Origin: Bacteroidetes bacterium UBA4416
GTDB taxonomy: Bacteria > Bacteroidota > Bacteroidia > B-17B0 > Aurantibacillaceae
Length of the DNA: 64,000 nt
NCBI GenBank assembly: GCA_002390745.1
Contig: DGQK01000026.1
Location: forward strand, 1 to 64,000
Reading direction: 5' to 3'
The position numbers were made by a program, and so were the translations under genes. Below are positions 26,514 to 35,110 of the stretch, one piece after another. Below the pieces are notes generated by a model that saw only the letters and a list, made by a program, of their open reading frames with translations, did not search any database and had not been told where the DNA came from. Position 1 is the stretch's first letter; every line of letters starts with the position of its first letter.

Positions 26514-28757
26514 TTATTTTCCGAATTTCCCTTTCAGGGCAGCCAGGGCCGATTTCATATCGTTAGGATCATAGCCGGCTGTTTCCTGTTTTTTAGGCGC
26601 CGCTTTTTTAGCGACGCCCCCTTCTCCTTTCATCGATAAGGCAATCCGCTTGCGCTTCACGTCGCACTCCGTGACATTCACCCATACCTGCTGCCCTACT
26701 TTCACCACGGTGTTGGGATCATCCACAAAGGAATCGCTGAGCTGTGAGATATGCACCAGCCCATCCTGATGAACACCGATGTCCACAAAGGCGCCGAAGT
26801 TGGTTACATTCGTGACAATGCCCGGCAGGCGCATGCCTTCACGCAGGTCTTCGATGCTATGCACGCTATCGTCGAAGCTGAATACTTCGAAAGATTTCCG
26901 CGGATCTCGTCCCGGTTTTTCAAGCTCGGCAACGATATCTTTCAGTGTCGGAAGCCCTACTGTTTCTGTCACATAGCTGTTGAGGTTTATTTTTTTACGC
27001 AGCTCCTTGTCCCGGATCAGGTCGTCGATGCTACAATCCAGGTCTGCCGCCATTTTCTCCACAATATGATAAGCCTCCGGGTGAACCGCACTCTTATCCA
27101 GGGGATGCACACCGTCCCTGATCCTGAGGAATCCCGAGCATTGCTCGAATACCTTGTCGCCCATGCGGCTTACCTTCAGCAAGTCTTTCCGTGATTTAAA
27201 AGCGCCGTGCTCGTTCCGGTACTCCACAATATTTTTAGCAAGCGTTTCGCCAATGCCCGACACGTAAGACAGCAGCTGCCTGGAAGCCGTGTTCAGCTCC
27301 ACGCCTACGCCATTCACGCAGCTCATCACAACGTCATCCAGTTTATGTTTCAGCGCCGTCTGATCCACGTCATGCTGGTATTGCCCTACGCCGATCGATT
27401 TGGGGTCGAGCTTCACGAGCTCCGCCAACGGATCAGCCAGACGCCTGCCAATGGACACAGCGCCGCGCACGGTAAGGTCGTAATCCGGGAATTCTTCGCG
27501 CGCCACATCGGAAGCCGAGTAAATCGAAGCTCCCGCCTCACTCACCATGATCACCGGAATGGTTTTGGGAAGTACCTCGATGCCGCGGATAAACTGCTCC
27601 GTTTCGCGGGATGCTGTTCCGTTGCCAATGGCAATAGCTTCCAGCTCGTATTTGGCGCAAAGTGCCAGCACTACATGCTGCGACTCTATCACACGGCGCT
27701 GCGGCTCATGCGGGTAGATCACGGTGTCTTCCAGGAGCTTGCCCTGGGCATCCAGCGCCACCACTTTGCATCCTGTACGGAATCCCGGATCGATCGCCAG
27801 CATGGATTTTTGGCCTAAAGGCGAAGCCAGCAATAACTCGCGCAGGTTATCCGCAAATACCTGGATGGCTTTTTCATCGGCCATCTGCTTGGTGAACATC
27901 CGCATCTCGGCTTCAATGCCTGGCTGCAGCAAGCGTTTGTAACCATCCTCGATAGCAAGTGCCACCTGCTCGCTGCATTCATTACGGGCTGTAATGAATT
28001 GCTTTTTCAACTGTTCGTGTGCCACTTCATCGTCAATCACAATATCCAGGATCAGCACATCTTCTTTCTCGCCGCGGCGCATGGCCAGCATCCGGTGGCT
28101 CGGGCATGTCATCAGCGGCTCTTCCCATTCGAAGTAGTCTTCAAATTTTTGCCCCTCTTCTTCCTTGCCTCTGATCACGCGGCTTTTAATAATAGCCGAG
28201 CGTTTGAAGAGCACACGCATGCCTTCCCGCGCGACGGCGTCTTCACTGATCATTTCAGCGATGATATCGCGCGCGCCCTGTAGGGCATCATCCGGATGCT
28301 CTACCCCCAATTCCTTGTTCACAAATTTGAGGACTTCCGGAAACAGCTCCCTGGTTTCCTGCGCCATGATCAACAGGGCCAGTGGCTCCAGGCCTTTTTC
28401 GCGGGCCATTGTGGCTTTTGTGCGGCGCTTCGGCTTATAAGGCAGGTAAAGATCTTCAAGCGTAGACAGCGTTTCTGCGGCATTGATCTTATCGGCAAGC
28501 TCAGGTGTGAGCTTACCCTGCCCTTCAATGGACTTCAAAATACTTTCGCGGCGTTGCTCCAGCTGCCGCAGGCGTTCAATCTCCTGCTTGATGGTAATCA
28601 CCTGCACCTCATCCAGGCTCCCTGTTACTTCTTTCCGGTAGCGGGAAATAAAGGGTACGGTTGCTCCCTCGTCGAGCAATTCCACGGTGGCTCTCACCTG
28701 TTTCACATCAATCGTCAACTCTGCGGCGATCTTAATAAATAAAGACGTATCGGTCAT
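26514..28757 (-). CDS. tex: Tex family transcription accessory / RNA-binding protein
   Basis: A 747-residue cytosolic protein with the full Tex layout: N-terminal helical region, a YqgF/RNase H-like domain (about 325-450, LAIDPGFRTGCKVVALD), helix-hairpin-helix segments (about 490-555, GVELNTASRQLLSYVSGIGETLAKNIVEYR) and a C-terminal S1 RNA-binding domain (about 645-715, GIVTNVTNFGAFVDIGVHQDGLVHISQL). A Lys/Ala-rich tail follows. Tex proteins bind nucleic acid and affect transcription and stress response. It is first in an operon with the zinc-ribbon membrane protein. Confidence 0.95.
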   Translation of the reverse strand: MTDTSLFIKIAAELTIDVKQVRATVELLDEGATVPFISRYRKEVTGSLDEVQVITIKQEIERLRQLEQRRESILKSIEGQGKLTPELADKINAAETLSTLEDLYLPYKPKRRTKATMAREKGLEPLALLIMAQETRELFPEVLKFVNKELGVEHPDDALQGARDIIAEMISEDAVAREGMRVLFKRSAIIKSRVIRGKEEEGQKFEDYFEWEEPLMTCPSHRMLAMRRGEKEDVLILDIVIDDEVAHEQLKKQFITARNECSEQVALAIEDGYKRLLQPGIEAEMRMFTKQMADEKAIQVFADNLRELLLASPLGQKSMLAIDPGFRTGCKVVALDAQGKLLEDTVIYPHEPQRRVIESQHVVLALCAKYELEAIAIGNGTASRETEQFIRGIEVLPKTIPVIMVSEAGASIYSASDVAREEFPDYDLTVRGAVSIGRRLADPLAELVKLDPKSIGVGQYQHDVDQTALKHKLDDVVMSCVNGVGVELNTASRQLLSYVSGIGETLAKNIVEYRNEHGAFKSRKDLLKVSRMGDKVFEQCSGFLRIRDGVHPLDKSAVHPEAYHIVEKMAADLDCSIDDLIRDKELRKKINLNSYVTETVGLPTLKDIVAELEKPGRDPRKSFEVFSFDDSVHSIEDLREGMRLPGIVTNVTNFGAFVDIGVHQDGLVHISQLSDSFVDDPNTVVKVGQQVWVNVTECDVKRKRIALSMKGEGGVAKKAAPKKQETAGYDPNDMKSALAALKGKFGK

Positions 28758-28811
28758 GTAGTCAATTCAAAAATTAATTAAAAATATCCTGGAAAATGCT
28801 TCCCTTCCAAG

Positions 28812-28819
28812 CAAAGATA
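28812..28819 (-). promoter_or_regulatory. -7 box (TATCTTTG) upstream of tex
   Basis: On the minus strand TATCTTTG is an exact match to TAnnTTTG, about 55 bases before the tex start at 28757. No clear TTTG is present at -33. Confidence 0.4.
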
Positions 28820-28922
28820 ATTTTATAAAACCGTTGAAAGCATTGATTTTATTAACAAGTTAAAAGATAAGCTTTTGAAAATCAATTGCTTTTTGACAGC
28901 CCCGACCTGAGAAATCAACAGC

Positions 28923-29726
28923 CTATTTTTGAAAGAGGTCGTCGAGGTCCGTGTTCTGTTTTTCCTCAATGACCTCGCCCTGTGTGTAAATGTCTTTACC
29001 ATGGTTAACAGCCTTGACGCTGCGGTCGGTCATATTGCTCTGCTTGCTGACAATAGAGATGAAATAGTGCCTGGTGAACACATCGTGGAAGGAAACCGGC
29101 TCATCGCTATAGACATTCCGGGACTCAAATGAATCGAAGAGCCACTTCCACTCCGCATAATAGAGCCAGAAGAGCGGCACCGTTTTTTGCAGCTTTTTAT
29201 CGAATACCAACGGCGCCAGGCCGATGATGTGCTTTTCCGTTTTCCCGCTGTAGGTATTGATCACCCAATCTTCTTTTAGCAAATAGCAGATGACATCGGT
29301 GTCGTACAGATAGCGGTTGTTTATGATGGTTTCTGAGGTCAGATTACCGTTAGCATCAAACACTTCCACAACCGACGTGTCATGCACGGCCAGCTTCTCC
29401 AGGATCTGCCCGTTGCTCAGATGATTACTTTTTGTATCGTTAAAATCATCGGAGGAAAAGGCGTTGAGCTTCTGTTGGAAAAGGCCGTACTTCATCACCT
29501 CAAACAGCCCTACCTCCGAACATTTGGATCCATTGCTGAATACCTGGCGGTTTTGGCGCGTATCGAGGCTGATGGTTCGCCAGATCTTTTCGCCTTTGAG
29601 GATGTAATTGGATTTGATGGTATCTGCCTTGAACTTGCTACTGATGGCAGAGCGCCTGAAACAATCGGCCACCGTAAATTCGCCACCGTATTTGGTATTG
29701 GACATAATGTTGCCGGGCTGCGCCAC
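28923..29726 (-). CDS. GldN/PorN-like T9SS component, start codon unclear
   Basis: The body matches GldN/PorN: KIWRTISLDTRQNRQVF, EVMKYGLF, YLLKEDWVINTYSGKTEKHIIGLAPLVF, LFWLYYAEWKWLF and the Asp/Glu-rich end DLDDLF. GldN is a periplasmic ring component of type IX secretion, normally encoded beside gldK, gldL and gldM, which are absent here. The first usual start is GTG at 29726 (267 residues), but the same frame continues upstream as a perfect signal peptide (RFFVYLYIRCFF... SCAVVAQ) back to a stop at 29805, with no ATG, GTG or TTG; CTG at 29801 is the likely initiator. It may be a diverged paralogue. Confidence 0.75.
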   Translation of the reverse strand: MAQPGNIMSNTKYGGEFTVADCFRRSAISSKFKADTIKSNYILKGEKIWRTISLDTRQNRQVFSNGSKCSEVGLFEVMKYGLFQQKLNAFSSDDFNDTKSNHLSNGQILEKLAVHDTSVVEVFDANGNLTSETIINNRYLYDTDVICYLLKEDWVINTYSGKTEKHIIGLAPLVFDKKLQKTVPLFWLYYAEWKWLFDSFESRNVYSDEPVSFHDVFTRHYFISIVSKQSNMTDRSVKAVNHGKDIYTQGEVIEEKQNTDLDDLFQK

Positions 29727-29998
29727 AACCGCACAGGAAAAGCAATAACCGATTATGATGAAAAAACACCTGATATATAAATATACAAAAAAACGATTCA
29801 GACACTAAGAGTGCCGGACGTACAAATGTTAAAAATGGAAATTCCATTGACAAGAACCGTGCGCCTTTAGAAACAAGAGAAATGCATGAGAACATAAACC
29901 CTAAAACAACGTGTAAGACTATTTTAAGACTTAGAAAAAGAAAATATTGTAAGCTGTTCTGCTTATAGGGTCTCGTATGCCTTATAGGGCAATTAGCA

Positions 29999-30643
29999 CT
30001 ATCCTTTTTCAAACACTTCCACCTCGGCAAGCGGACTAAAGAGATAAACTGTACCACTGCTGAGTTCCCTGCAACGGAAGCGCTTCCGGAGCTTTTCGCC
30101 TTTTTCAAACACGCGGGAACCATTGTACAAAAACTGTGTGCGGAATGGCAGATGCTCCAGCAGGATCAGGTGCCCGTTGGTGTCGTGGGTATCATAGAGT
30201 TTCAGGGTGCGCATCAGCGTGGCATCACTGCAACTCGCCGCTGCCGGGTTCTGCAGGTATTTCCGGAGCGCGTACAGCACATCAAGCGGTAAGTGATCGG
30301 GATCCAGGAAAGGATACATCAGATCCCGGAAAGCCTGCTTCCATTCCGCTCCATGAGGCATGACGCTGTTACGGTAGCGGGTATAAGTTTTCAGGTGGGC
30401 GATCTCATGCACCAGCGTTACAAAAAAAGAATACGGGTTCAGGTTATGATTGATCGTGATCGTATGGTTCAAGCCATTGTGCGGAGCGGTATAATCGCCC
30501 AGCTTGGTGCTGCGCTCTTTGGTGATCTTGAGCTTAAAATCAAACTCGATAATCCAGCGTGCGATCGTAGGCACAGCAAATTCGGGAATATATTTTCTCA
30601 ATATTTCCGAGTTGCGTGCTATTTGTTGCTGGCGGAGATCCAT
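29999..30643 (-). CDS. SprT-like zinc metalloprotease domain protein
   Basis: A 214-residue protein with the SprT-type zinc site HExxH (LVHEIAH, H79/E80/H83) and a third likely ligand H97 in MPHGAEWKQAF. SprT/Spartan-like domains cleave DNA-protein crosslinks in eukaryotes; in bacteria the role is unclear. The C-terminal half (about 130-214) lacks the usual cysteine zinc ribbon and carries a basic beta-rich region (EKLRKRFRCREL). This type of stand-alone SprT-like protein is common in Bacteroidota. Confidence 0.83.
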   Translation of the reverse strand: MDLRQQQIARNSEILRKYIPEFAVPTIARWIIEFDFKLKITKERSTKLGDYTAPHNGLNHTITINHNLNPYSFFVTLVHEIAHLKTYTRYRNSVMPHGAEWKQAFRDLMYPFLDPDHLPLDVLYALRKYLQNPAAASCSDATLMRTLKLYDTHDTNGHLILLEHLPFRTQFLYNGSRVFEKGEKLRKRFRCRELSSGTVYLFSPLAEVEVFEKG

Positions 30644-30675
30644 TGAAGGAGTAATGAGAGTAAGTAGTGAGTAGT

Positions 30676-30697
30676 GAGATAAGCTGTTCTATCTCAT
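30676..30697. terminator. weak hairpin between gldB and the SprT-like gene
   Basis: TGAGATA (30676-30682) pairs with TATCTCA (30691-30697) over an 8-base loop, in a TAGTGAG-rich stretch between two genes of the same strand. No strong T-run follows, so termination is uncertain. Confidence 0.3.
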
Positions 30698-30723
30698 ATC
30701 TTTTGCTCAATACTCACATCTAA

Positions 30724-31758
30724 TTATGGTTTGTACTTTGAGCGGGACAATATTTTCTGAGCATCTTTCTCGTTCATCAGCTCTTCAAAAGAAACATCTT
30801 TATTATGCTCCATGTAGGATTTCACAATTTGTCTTCCGAGCCACATGGCAATGCGCGGCGGGCATTCCTTGCTGATGGAGCCGGTAAAAGGGCCGTCGCT
30901 TGTATACTCACCGATGATTTTCAAATCGTTGGCATACAGCTTTTCGTCCTTCACGAAAAAGCCCCACACATTCTTCTCATAGGTATCGCAGTAGTCGAGC
31001 TGGGCTTTGGTATAGCCAAGCTTCAGCGAATCGTGCACATCAGGTAAGAGCGCGTCGCACAGGTAGAATACCTTCCCGTAAAAGATCATGTGGTTCAGCA
31101 AATTATTGACGGCATCGCTGTTATCGAATTCCGTTAAGATCATACCACGCACAGCGTCCGGCACAATGTGCTCCTTCGTCATGGTCCTGGTTCTGAATTT
31201 CGGAAGCTGCAAAGCACTGTAATATTTATAATCTTTTCCCAGGTACATTTCCAGCCCAACTGCCAGGGTGGAATCGACATACACAATGTTGTAATTAAAG
31301 CCGCTCATGAACGTAACATATTGCTGCGGCGCCTGCTTTTTGGGGAACAAGGCTTTGTAACGTTTCATCGCTTCGCTAAGCTGGTCGCCGATCAGCTCCA
31401 CATCGTTATCGCTATACGCTTTTGCAACATCGCTGCCGGCAATGCTCATATCCTTGTCGTTGAGGAAACGCAGCAGGCTCTGGGAATACAAAGAATCGTG
31501 CACGCCGCCGTTGTTGATGATGGAGCTAATGAAGCGGTTGTAGAAAGCACCGTATTTTTTTTCCAGCACCGGTGTTTGGGAAGCGATGCTGCCCTGGTTC
31601 AACGCAAACAGCTCTTTATCCATACGCTTAAAAACAACCGGTGGAATACTGATATTTTTGGTATCGATATCGAAGCGGCTATGGCCGCATGAAAAGAAGC
31701 TAAAGACAACAACAGCTGTTAAAAAAACTGTGGCGGTAATTGACAAACGATGGTTCAT
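30724..31758 (-). CDS. gldB: gliding motility lipoprotein GldB
   Basis: I start it at MNHRLSITATVF (31758), giving 344 residues; the signal peptide ends in a lipoprotein-type FSFFSCGHS. The family elements PVVFKRMDKELF, YVTFMSGFNYNIVYVDSTLAVGLEMYLG, KLGYTKAQLDYCDTYEKNVWGFFV and CPPRIAMWLGRQIVKSYM match GldB. The protein is needed for gliding and T9SS function in Flavobacterium and lies near nadE there, as it does here (nadE is 1 kb away on the other strand). The domain resembles DUF2268 zinc peptidases but lacks an HExxH motif. Confidence 0.88.
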   Translation of the reverse strand: MNHRLSITATVFLTAVVVFSFFSCGHSRFDIDTKNISIPPVVFKRMDKELFALNQGSIASQTPVLEKKYGAFYNRFISSIINNGGVHDSLYSQSLLRFLNDKDMSIAGSDVAKAYSDNDVELIGDQLSEAMKRYKALFPKKQAPQQYVTFMSGFNYNIVYVDSTLAVGLEMYLGKDYKYYSALQLPKFRTRTMTKEHIVPDAVRGMILTEFDNSDAVNNLLNHMIFYGKVFYLCDALLPDVHDSLKLGYTKAQLDYCDTYEKNVWGFFVKDEKLYANDLKIIGEYTSDGPFTGSISKECPPRIAMWLGRQIVKSYMEHNKDVSFEELMNEKDAQKILSRSKYKP

Positions 31759-31859
31759 GAAAAAATGTCGGATAGTGGTTTTTTCTTTGAAAATCAACGA
31801 TTCTGTATTAATTTTTATCTTATTTTTACCAATGTTAAATTACATAAAAACCAAAGTAT

Positions 31860-32741
31860 ATGAAAAAAATATTACTGATAGTTTCGAGCAGCCTATTGTT
31901 AGCTAATTCTTTTTTAGCGCAGGACGACAGCAATTTTGATAAAAAATTCCGCTTTGGACTGAAAGTAGCCGCACAGCCGACCTGGATGTCTTCCACTGAT
32001 AACTTTACTGTTAAAGATAAAACAGGTTTCGGATATGGCTTTGGACTTGTAACGGAATTTAAACTGTCGGATATTATTCATTTACAAACCGGTATCGGCG
32101 GCGATTTTGAGAGGGGCTTTGTGAAATATAAAAATACAGCGACGCTGTTTCCTCCATCAGGCGTGGGGGCTGGCTATACGACTGATTCCAATGGGGATCT
32201 GAAGGAGGCTAAAGACGGTACGAATGCCAATTCATTTTATACCACCGGCAGCGAAAATTACCTCTTAACCTCCCGGAAGATCAAAGCAACCTATATCACT
32301 GTTCCGATCATTTTAAAAATGATGACCAAAGAGATCAGCGGTTTCCGTTACTTCGGCATGTTTGGCGGTGAGCTTGGGATCAGAACAGGCTTAAAGGCAG
32401 ACGATAAAGTTCAGCAGATTGCTGTAACAACGACGCCTCCTTACCTGAACCTGGTAAGCACAACCAACAACAATGTGAACATCGGCAAAGACGGCTCACT
32501 CATTCCGCTGCGCTTCGGCCTGAATGTGGGACTCGGTGCGGAATACAGACTGAGTGGCTCCACGGCTGTATTTTTCAATGTCAACTATTTCCACTCGTTT
32601 ACCAACACCATGAGAAAAGAGTCTAAATACATCTACACGTCTGCCGACACCGATCCGAACACCGGCGCTATTCAATTCACCAATTTAAAACAAGGCCTGA
32701 TGATGCGTGCTATCCGCATCAATGTTGGCGTGATGTTCTAA
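31860..32741 (+). CDS. outer-membrane beta-barrel protein, PorT family
   Basis: A 293-residue exported protein with a signal peptide ending at FLAQ. Alternating hydrophobic/polar strands (FRFGLKVAAQPTWM, IHLQTGIGGDFERGF, ATYITVPIILKM, GLNVGLGAEYRL, IRINVGVMF) and a C-terminal aromatic residue mark an 8- to 10-strand PorT-type barrel. It is divergent from gldB over a short shared promoter region and upstream of nadE with a terminator between. Whether it is a T9SS part (PorT/SprT) or an unrelated barrel cannot be settled. Confidence 0.75.
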   Translation: MKKILLIVSSSLLLANSFLAQDDSNFDKKFRFGLKVAAQPTWMSSTDNFTVKDKTGFGYGFGLVTEFKLSDIIHLQTGIGGDFERGFVKYKNTATLFPPSGVGAGYTTDSNGDLKEAKDGTNANSFYTTGSENYLLTSRKIKATYITVPIILKMMTKEISGFRYFGMFGGELGIRTGLKADDKVQQIAVTTTPPYLNLVSTTNNNVNIGKDGSLIPLRFGLNVGLGAEYRLSGSTAVFFNVNYFHSFTNTMRKESKYIYTSADTDPNTGAIQFTNLKQGLMMRAIRINVGVMF

Positions 32742-32761
32742 ATCAAATACGATTGTATAAG

Positions 32762-32787
32762 AATCCCGGCCTTCACCGGGATTTTTT
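32762..32787 (+). terminator. intrinsic terminator after the PorT-type barrel gene
   Basis: AATCCCGG (32762-32769) pairs with CCGGGATT (32776-32783), loop of 6, followed by a run of T to 32787. Confidence 0.8.
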
Positions 32788-32816
32788 ATGCCATGCTTTT
32801 TTAACGTTTACCCTCT

Positions 32817-33596
32817 ATGAAAAAGAAAGAGATCATTGACCACATCGTCGGCTGGCTTAAACAGTATTCCAATGCTTCGCGGACTGATGGCTTTGTGGTT
32901 GGCATTTCCGGAGGCATTGACTCTGCGCTTACCTCCACACTTTGCGCGATGACCGGCAAAAAAGTGATGTGCCTCAATATGCCTATCCGGCAAATCAAAA
33001 ACGAATACGACCGTGGCAACGAGCATATCTCCTGGCTTAAAGAAGCTTACAGCAATGTCAGCAGCGCGGAAGTAGACCTTACTCCCATCTTCGAGCAAAT
33101 GGAAAGCTCCTACGACAAGAACATCCAGGACTTTTTAACGATGGCCAATACCCGCGCGCGGCTACGCATGACCACACTCTATGCTTACGCCGGGCATTAC
33201 AAACTATTAGTGGCGGGCACAGGCAATAAAGTGGAAGATTTCGGGATTGGCTTTTTCACCAAATACGGCGACGGCGGCGTGGACCTCAGCCCTATTGCCG
33301 ACCTCATGAAATCGCAGGTATACCAGCTGGCCGCAGAGCTCGGCATCACGGGCTCTATCCTGAAGGCAAGGCCTACCGACGGACTCTTTGCAGATGGCAG
33401 AACGGACGAAGACCAGATTGGCGCCAGCTATGATATGTTGGAATGGGCGATGTTATATATTGAACGCAAGGAATCGTATGCGCTTACGGATGAGCAGCAA
33501 AAGGCGCTGGACATTTACAAGGCGCGGCACAAAGCCAATAAGCACAAAATGGATCCGATCCCGGTATGCACTATTCCTAAACATTTGTTTGACTGA
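32817..33596 (+). CDS. nadE: ammonia-dependent NAD+ synthetase
   Basis: A 259-residue enzyme with the PP-loop SGGIDSA (31-37). It has only the synthetase domain and no N-terminal glutaminase, so it uses ammonia. Other family stretches: NTRARLRMTTLYAYAG, LLVAGTGNKVEDFGIGFFTKYGDGGVDLSPIADL and ARPTDGLFADGRTDEDQIGASYD. It makes NAD from nicotinate adenine dinucleotide and ATP. The next gene begins 2 bases later, so they share an mRNA. Confidence 0.95.
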   Translation: MKKKEIIDHIVGWLKQYSNASRTDGFVVGISGGIDSALTSTLCAMTGKKVMCLNMPIRQIKNEYDRGNEHISWLKEAYSNVSSAEVDLTPIFEQMESSYDKNIQDFLTMANTRARLRMTTLYAYAGHYKLLVAGTGNKVEDFGIGFFTKYGDGGVDLSPIADLMKSQVYQLAAELGITGSILKARPTDGLFADGRTDEDQIGASYDMLEWAMLYIERKESYALTDEQQKALDIYKARHKANKHKMDPIPVCTIPKHLFD

Positions 33597-33598
33597 GC

Positions 33599-33958
33599 AT
33601 GGAAAAGAGAACCTGCGCCGAATGCGGTGAAGCGTTTCACGGGCGCGCTGATAAGAAATTTTGCAGCGACATGTGCCGCAATGCCTTTAACAATAAGCTG
33701 AACGGCAGCTCGAACAACTATATCCGCAACATCAACAATATCCTGCGCCGCAACAGACGTATCATGGAAGAGCTGGTGCCGGCCGAAACCGCGAAAGTAT
33801 CGCAGCAAAAGCTGGCGGATAAAGGCTTTAACTTTGGCTATTACACCAACATCGTTACCACCAAAGAAGGCAAGCAATATAAATTTTGCTACGAATACGG
33901 CTACCTGCCCATTGAAGGGAATTACTTTTTATTGGTGAAACGGAAGGCGGAGAGTTAG
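33599..33958 (+). CDS. small zinc-ribbon protein downstream of nadE
   Basis: A 119-residue protein. The N-terminus has a CxxC...CxxxC zinc ribbon (CAECGEAFHGRADKKFCSDMCRNAF, C6-C27 region), followed by a basic helix with many Asn and Arg (NNILRRNRRIMEEL) and a beta-rich end. The zinc ribbon resembles those named DUF2116 or FYDLN-type in other small proteins. Function unknown; it recurs near nadE/gldB in Bacteroidota as far as I recall. It could bind nucleic acid. Confidence 0.78.
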   Translation: MEKRTCAECGEAFHGRADKKFCSDMCRNAFNNKLNGSSNNYIRNINNILRRNRRIMEELVPAETAKVSQQKLADKGFNFGYYTNIVTTKEGKQYKFCYEYGYLPIEGNYFLLVKRKAES

Positions 33959-34069
33959 TGGAATTTACAGTTATTGACTTCGAGAGCCTCAGTCAACGAG
34001 TGGTGGTTGATCTCGCTGTGGTGTGACTCGAAAGCACCATGCTCAACATGTAAATCGCTCCTGAGAACT

Positions 34070-34588
34070 TTACCAGATAAACTCTTCATCAGCAAAACTC
34101 TCACCGGCAAGGTAAGGTTCATTCGTGCCAAAATAGATTTCGTCTTCATGATAAAAAAGAAGTGCCCAGTTTAAACTCTGATCGATAATCGTAAGATCAT
34201 CGCTGTAATAAAAGCTATCAAAATACTTCACAAATAGCTTCCAGGGCACGATCATCGCCACCTCCGGCTGCCAGGAAAGGTAAACTGATTTATCAAAAGG
34301 AAATCCACGTCGATAAAGCCATTTTTTTATTTCAGGCTTATTATCCTGCCGTATTTTTGCCTTGTCGATGATATTAAAATAATCTCTCTTAAAAGGAATA
34401 TGTTCATGCAGGGAATTATCAGAAATATAACTCCATAAAAAGATAGCCGCTTTGCGATCCAGTGGCTTCAGCTGGCTTAGATGATCATCCGGGAGTTTAT
34501 CATACTTCTCATCGGTAAATCGCCATTTTAGAACAAAATCATCCATTGGAATGATATGTTCATGAAGATTATCGAAACCAATATTCAT
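34070..34588 (-). CDS. DUF2947-like protein of unknown function
   Basis: A 172-residue soluble protein. KWRFTDEKYDKLPDDHLSQLKPL with a following LW, and a C-terminal part with WKLFVKYFDSFYYSDDLTI and FGTNEP, fit the DUF2947 pattern. The gene is clearly richer in A and T than its neighbours (folB, nadE), which suggests recent arrival. The family has no known activity. It lies alone between the zinc-ribbon gene and folB and is convergent with the former. Confidence 0.68.
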   Translation of the reverse strand: MNIGFDNLHEHIIPMDDFVLKWRFTDEKYDKLPDDHLSQLKPLDRKAAIFLWSYISDNSLHEHIPFKRDYFNIIDKAKIRQDNKPEIKKWLYRRGFPFDKSVYLSWQPEVAMIVPWKLFVKYFDSFYYSDDLTIIDQSLNWALLFYHEDEIYFGTNEPYLAGESFADEEFIW

Positions 34589-34597
34589 GTTCAGTCA

Positions 34598-34951
34598 TCA
34601 ACCCTCAATCGCTACCGTGGTCTTATCCACCGGGCCGTGCATGGGTGGAAGCAATTTCGTCACCACCACTTTGGTGTGGAGCAGCTGAGGAAAGGTGGCG
34701 ATCAGCTTATCATAAATGCGCTTCGCTACATGTTCGATCAGTTTGGAACGGATGGCCATCTCTTCGCGGCAAATGTTGAACACTGCACAGTAATCGATCG
34801 TCAGGGACAGATCATCGGTTTCTGCTGCTTCCATAAAGTCAGTCTGCATGTACACATCCACAATGTATTCAGCACCGATTTTTCCTTCTTCTTCGAGGCA
34901 GCCATGGTAGGCATAAAGCCTGACGCCTTCTATCGTAATATGATTTTTCAT
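34598..34951 (-). CDS. folB: dihydroneopterin aldolase
   Basis: Started at MKNHITIEGVRLYAYHG (34951) it is 117 residues long, the normal FolB length; the longer frame to 35029 adds a non-conserved leader. The YHG motif (about 14-16), the E-rich segment for the pterin pocket, and IEHVAKRIYDKLI with a C-terminal KLLPPMHG are typical. It converts dihydroneopterin to hydroxymethyl-dihydropterin in folate synthesis; folK, the next step, is at the other end of the window. Confidence 0.9.
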   Translation of the reverse strand: MKNHITIEGVRLYAYHGCLEEEGKIGAEYIVDVYMQTDFMEAAETDDLSLTIDYCAVFNICREEMAIRSKLIEHVAKRIYDKLIATFPQLLHTKVVVTKLLPPMHGPVDKTTVAIEG

Positions 34952-35110
34952 TGCAATTTTATTTTTTATAAGTGTTGCCAAAGCCTCCACACCGGGCTCT
35001 GCCGACGCATCGTGGCTGTCTGGAACCAAAAAAAGAGTATTAAGAACTGTTCCCGAATTCGCCCGGACTGGCAGTTTAAATACACAGAACAGGAAACGCT
35101 ATCGACTACC

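Noticed and set aside
31860..32741. Assignment as PorT/SprT of the T9SS
   Set aside because: The barrel fold fits many outer-membrane proteins; there is no specific motif that proves PorT identity.
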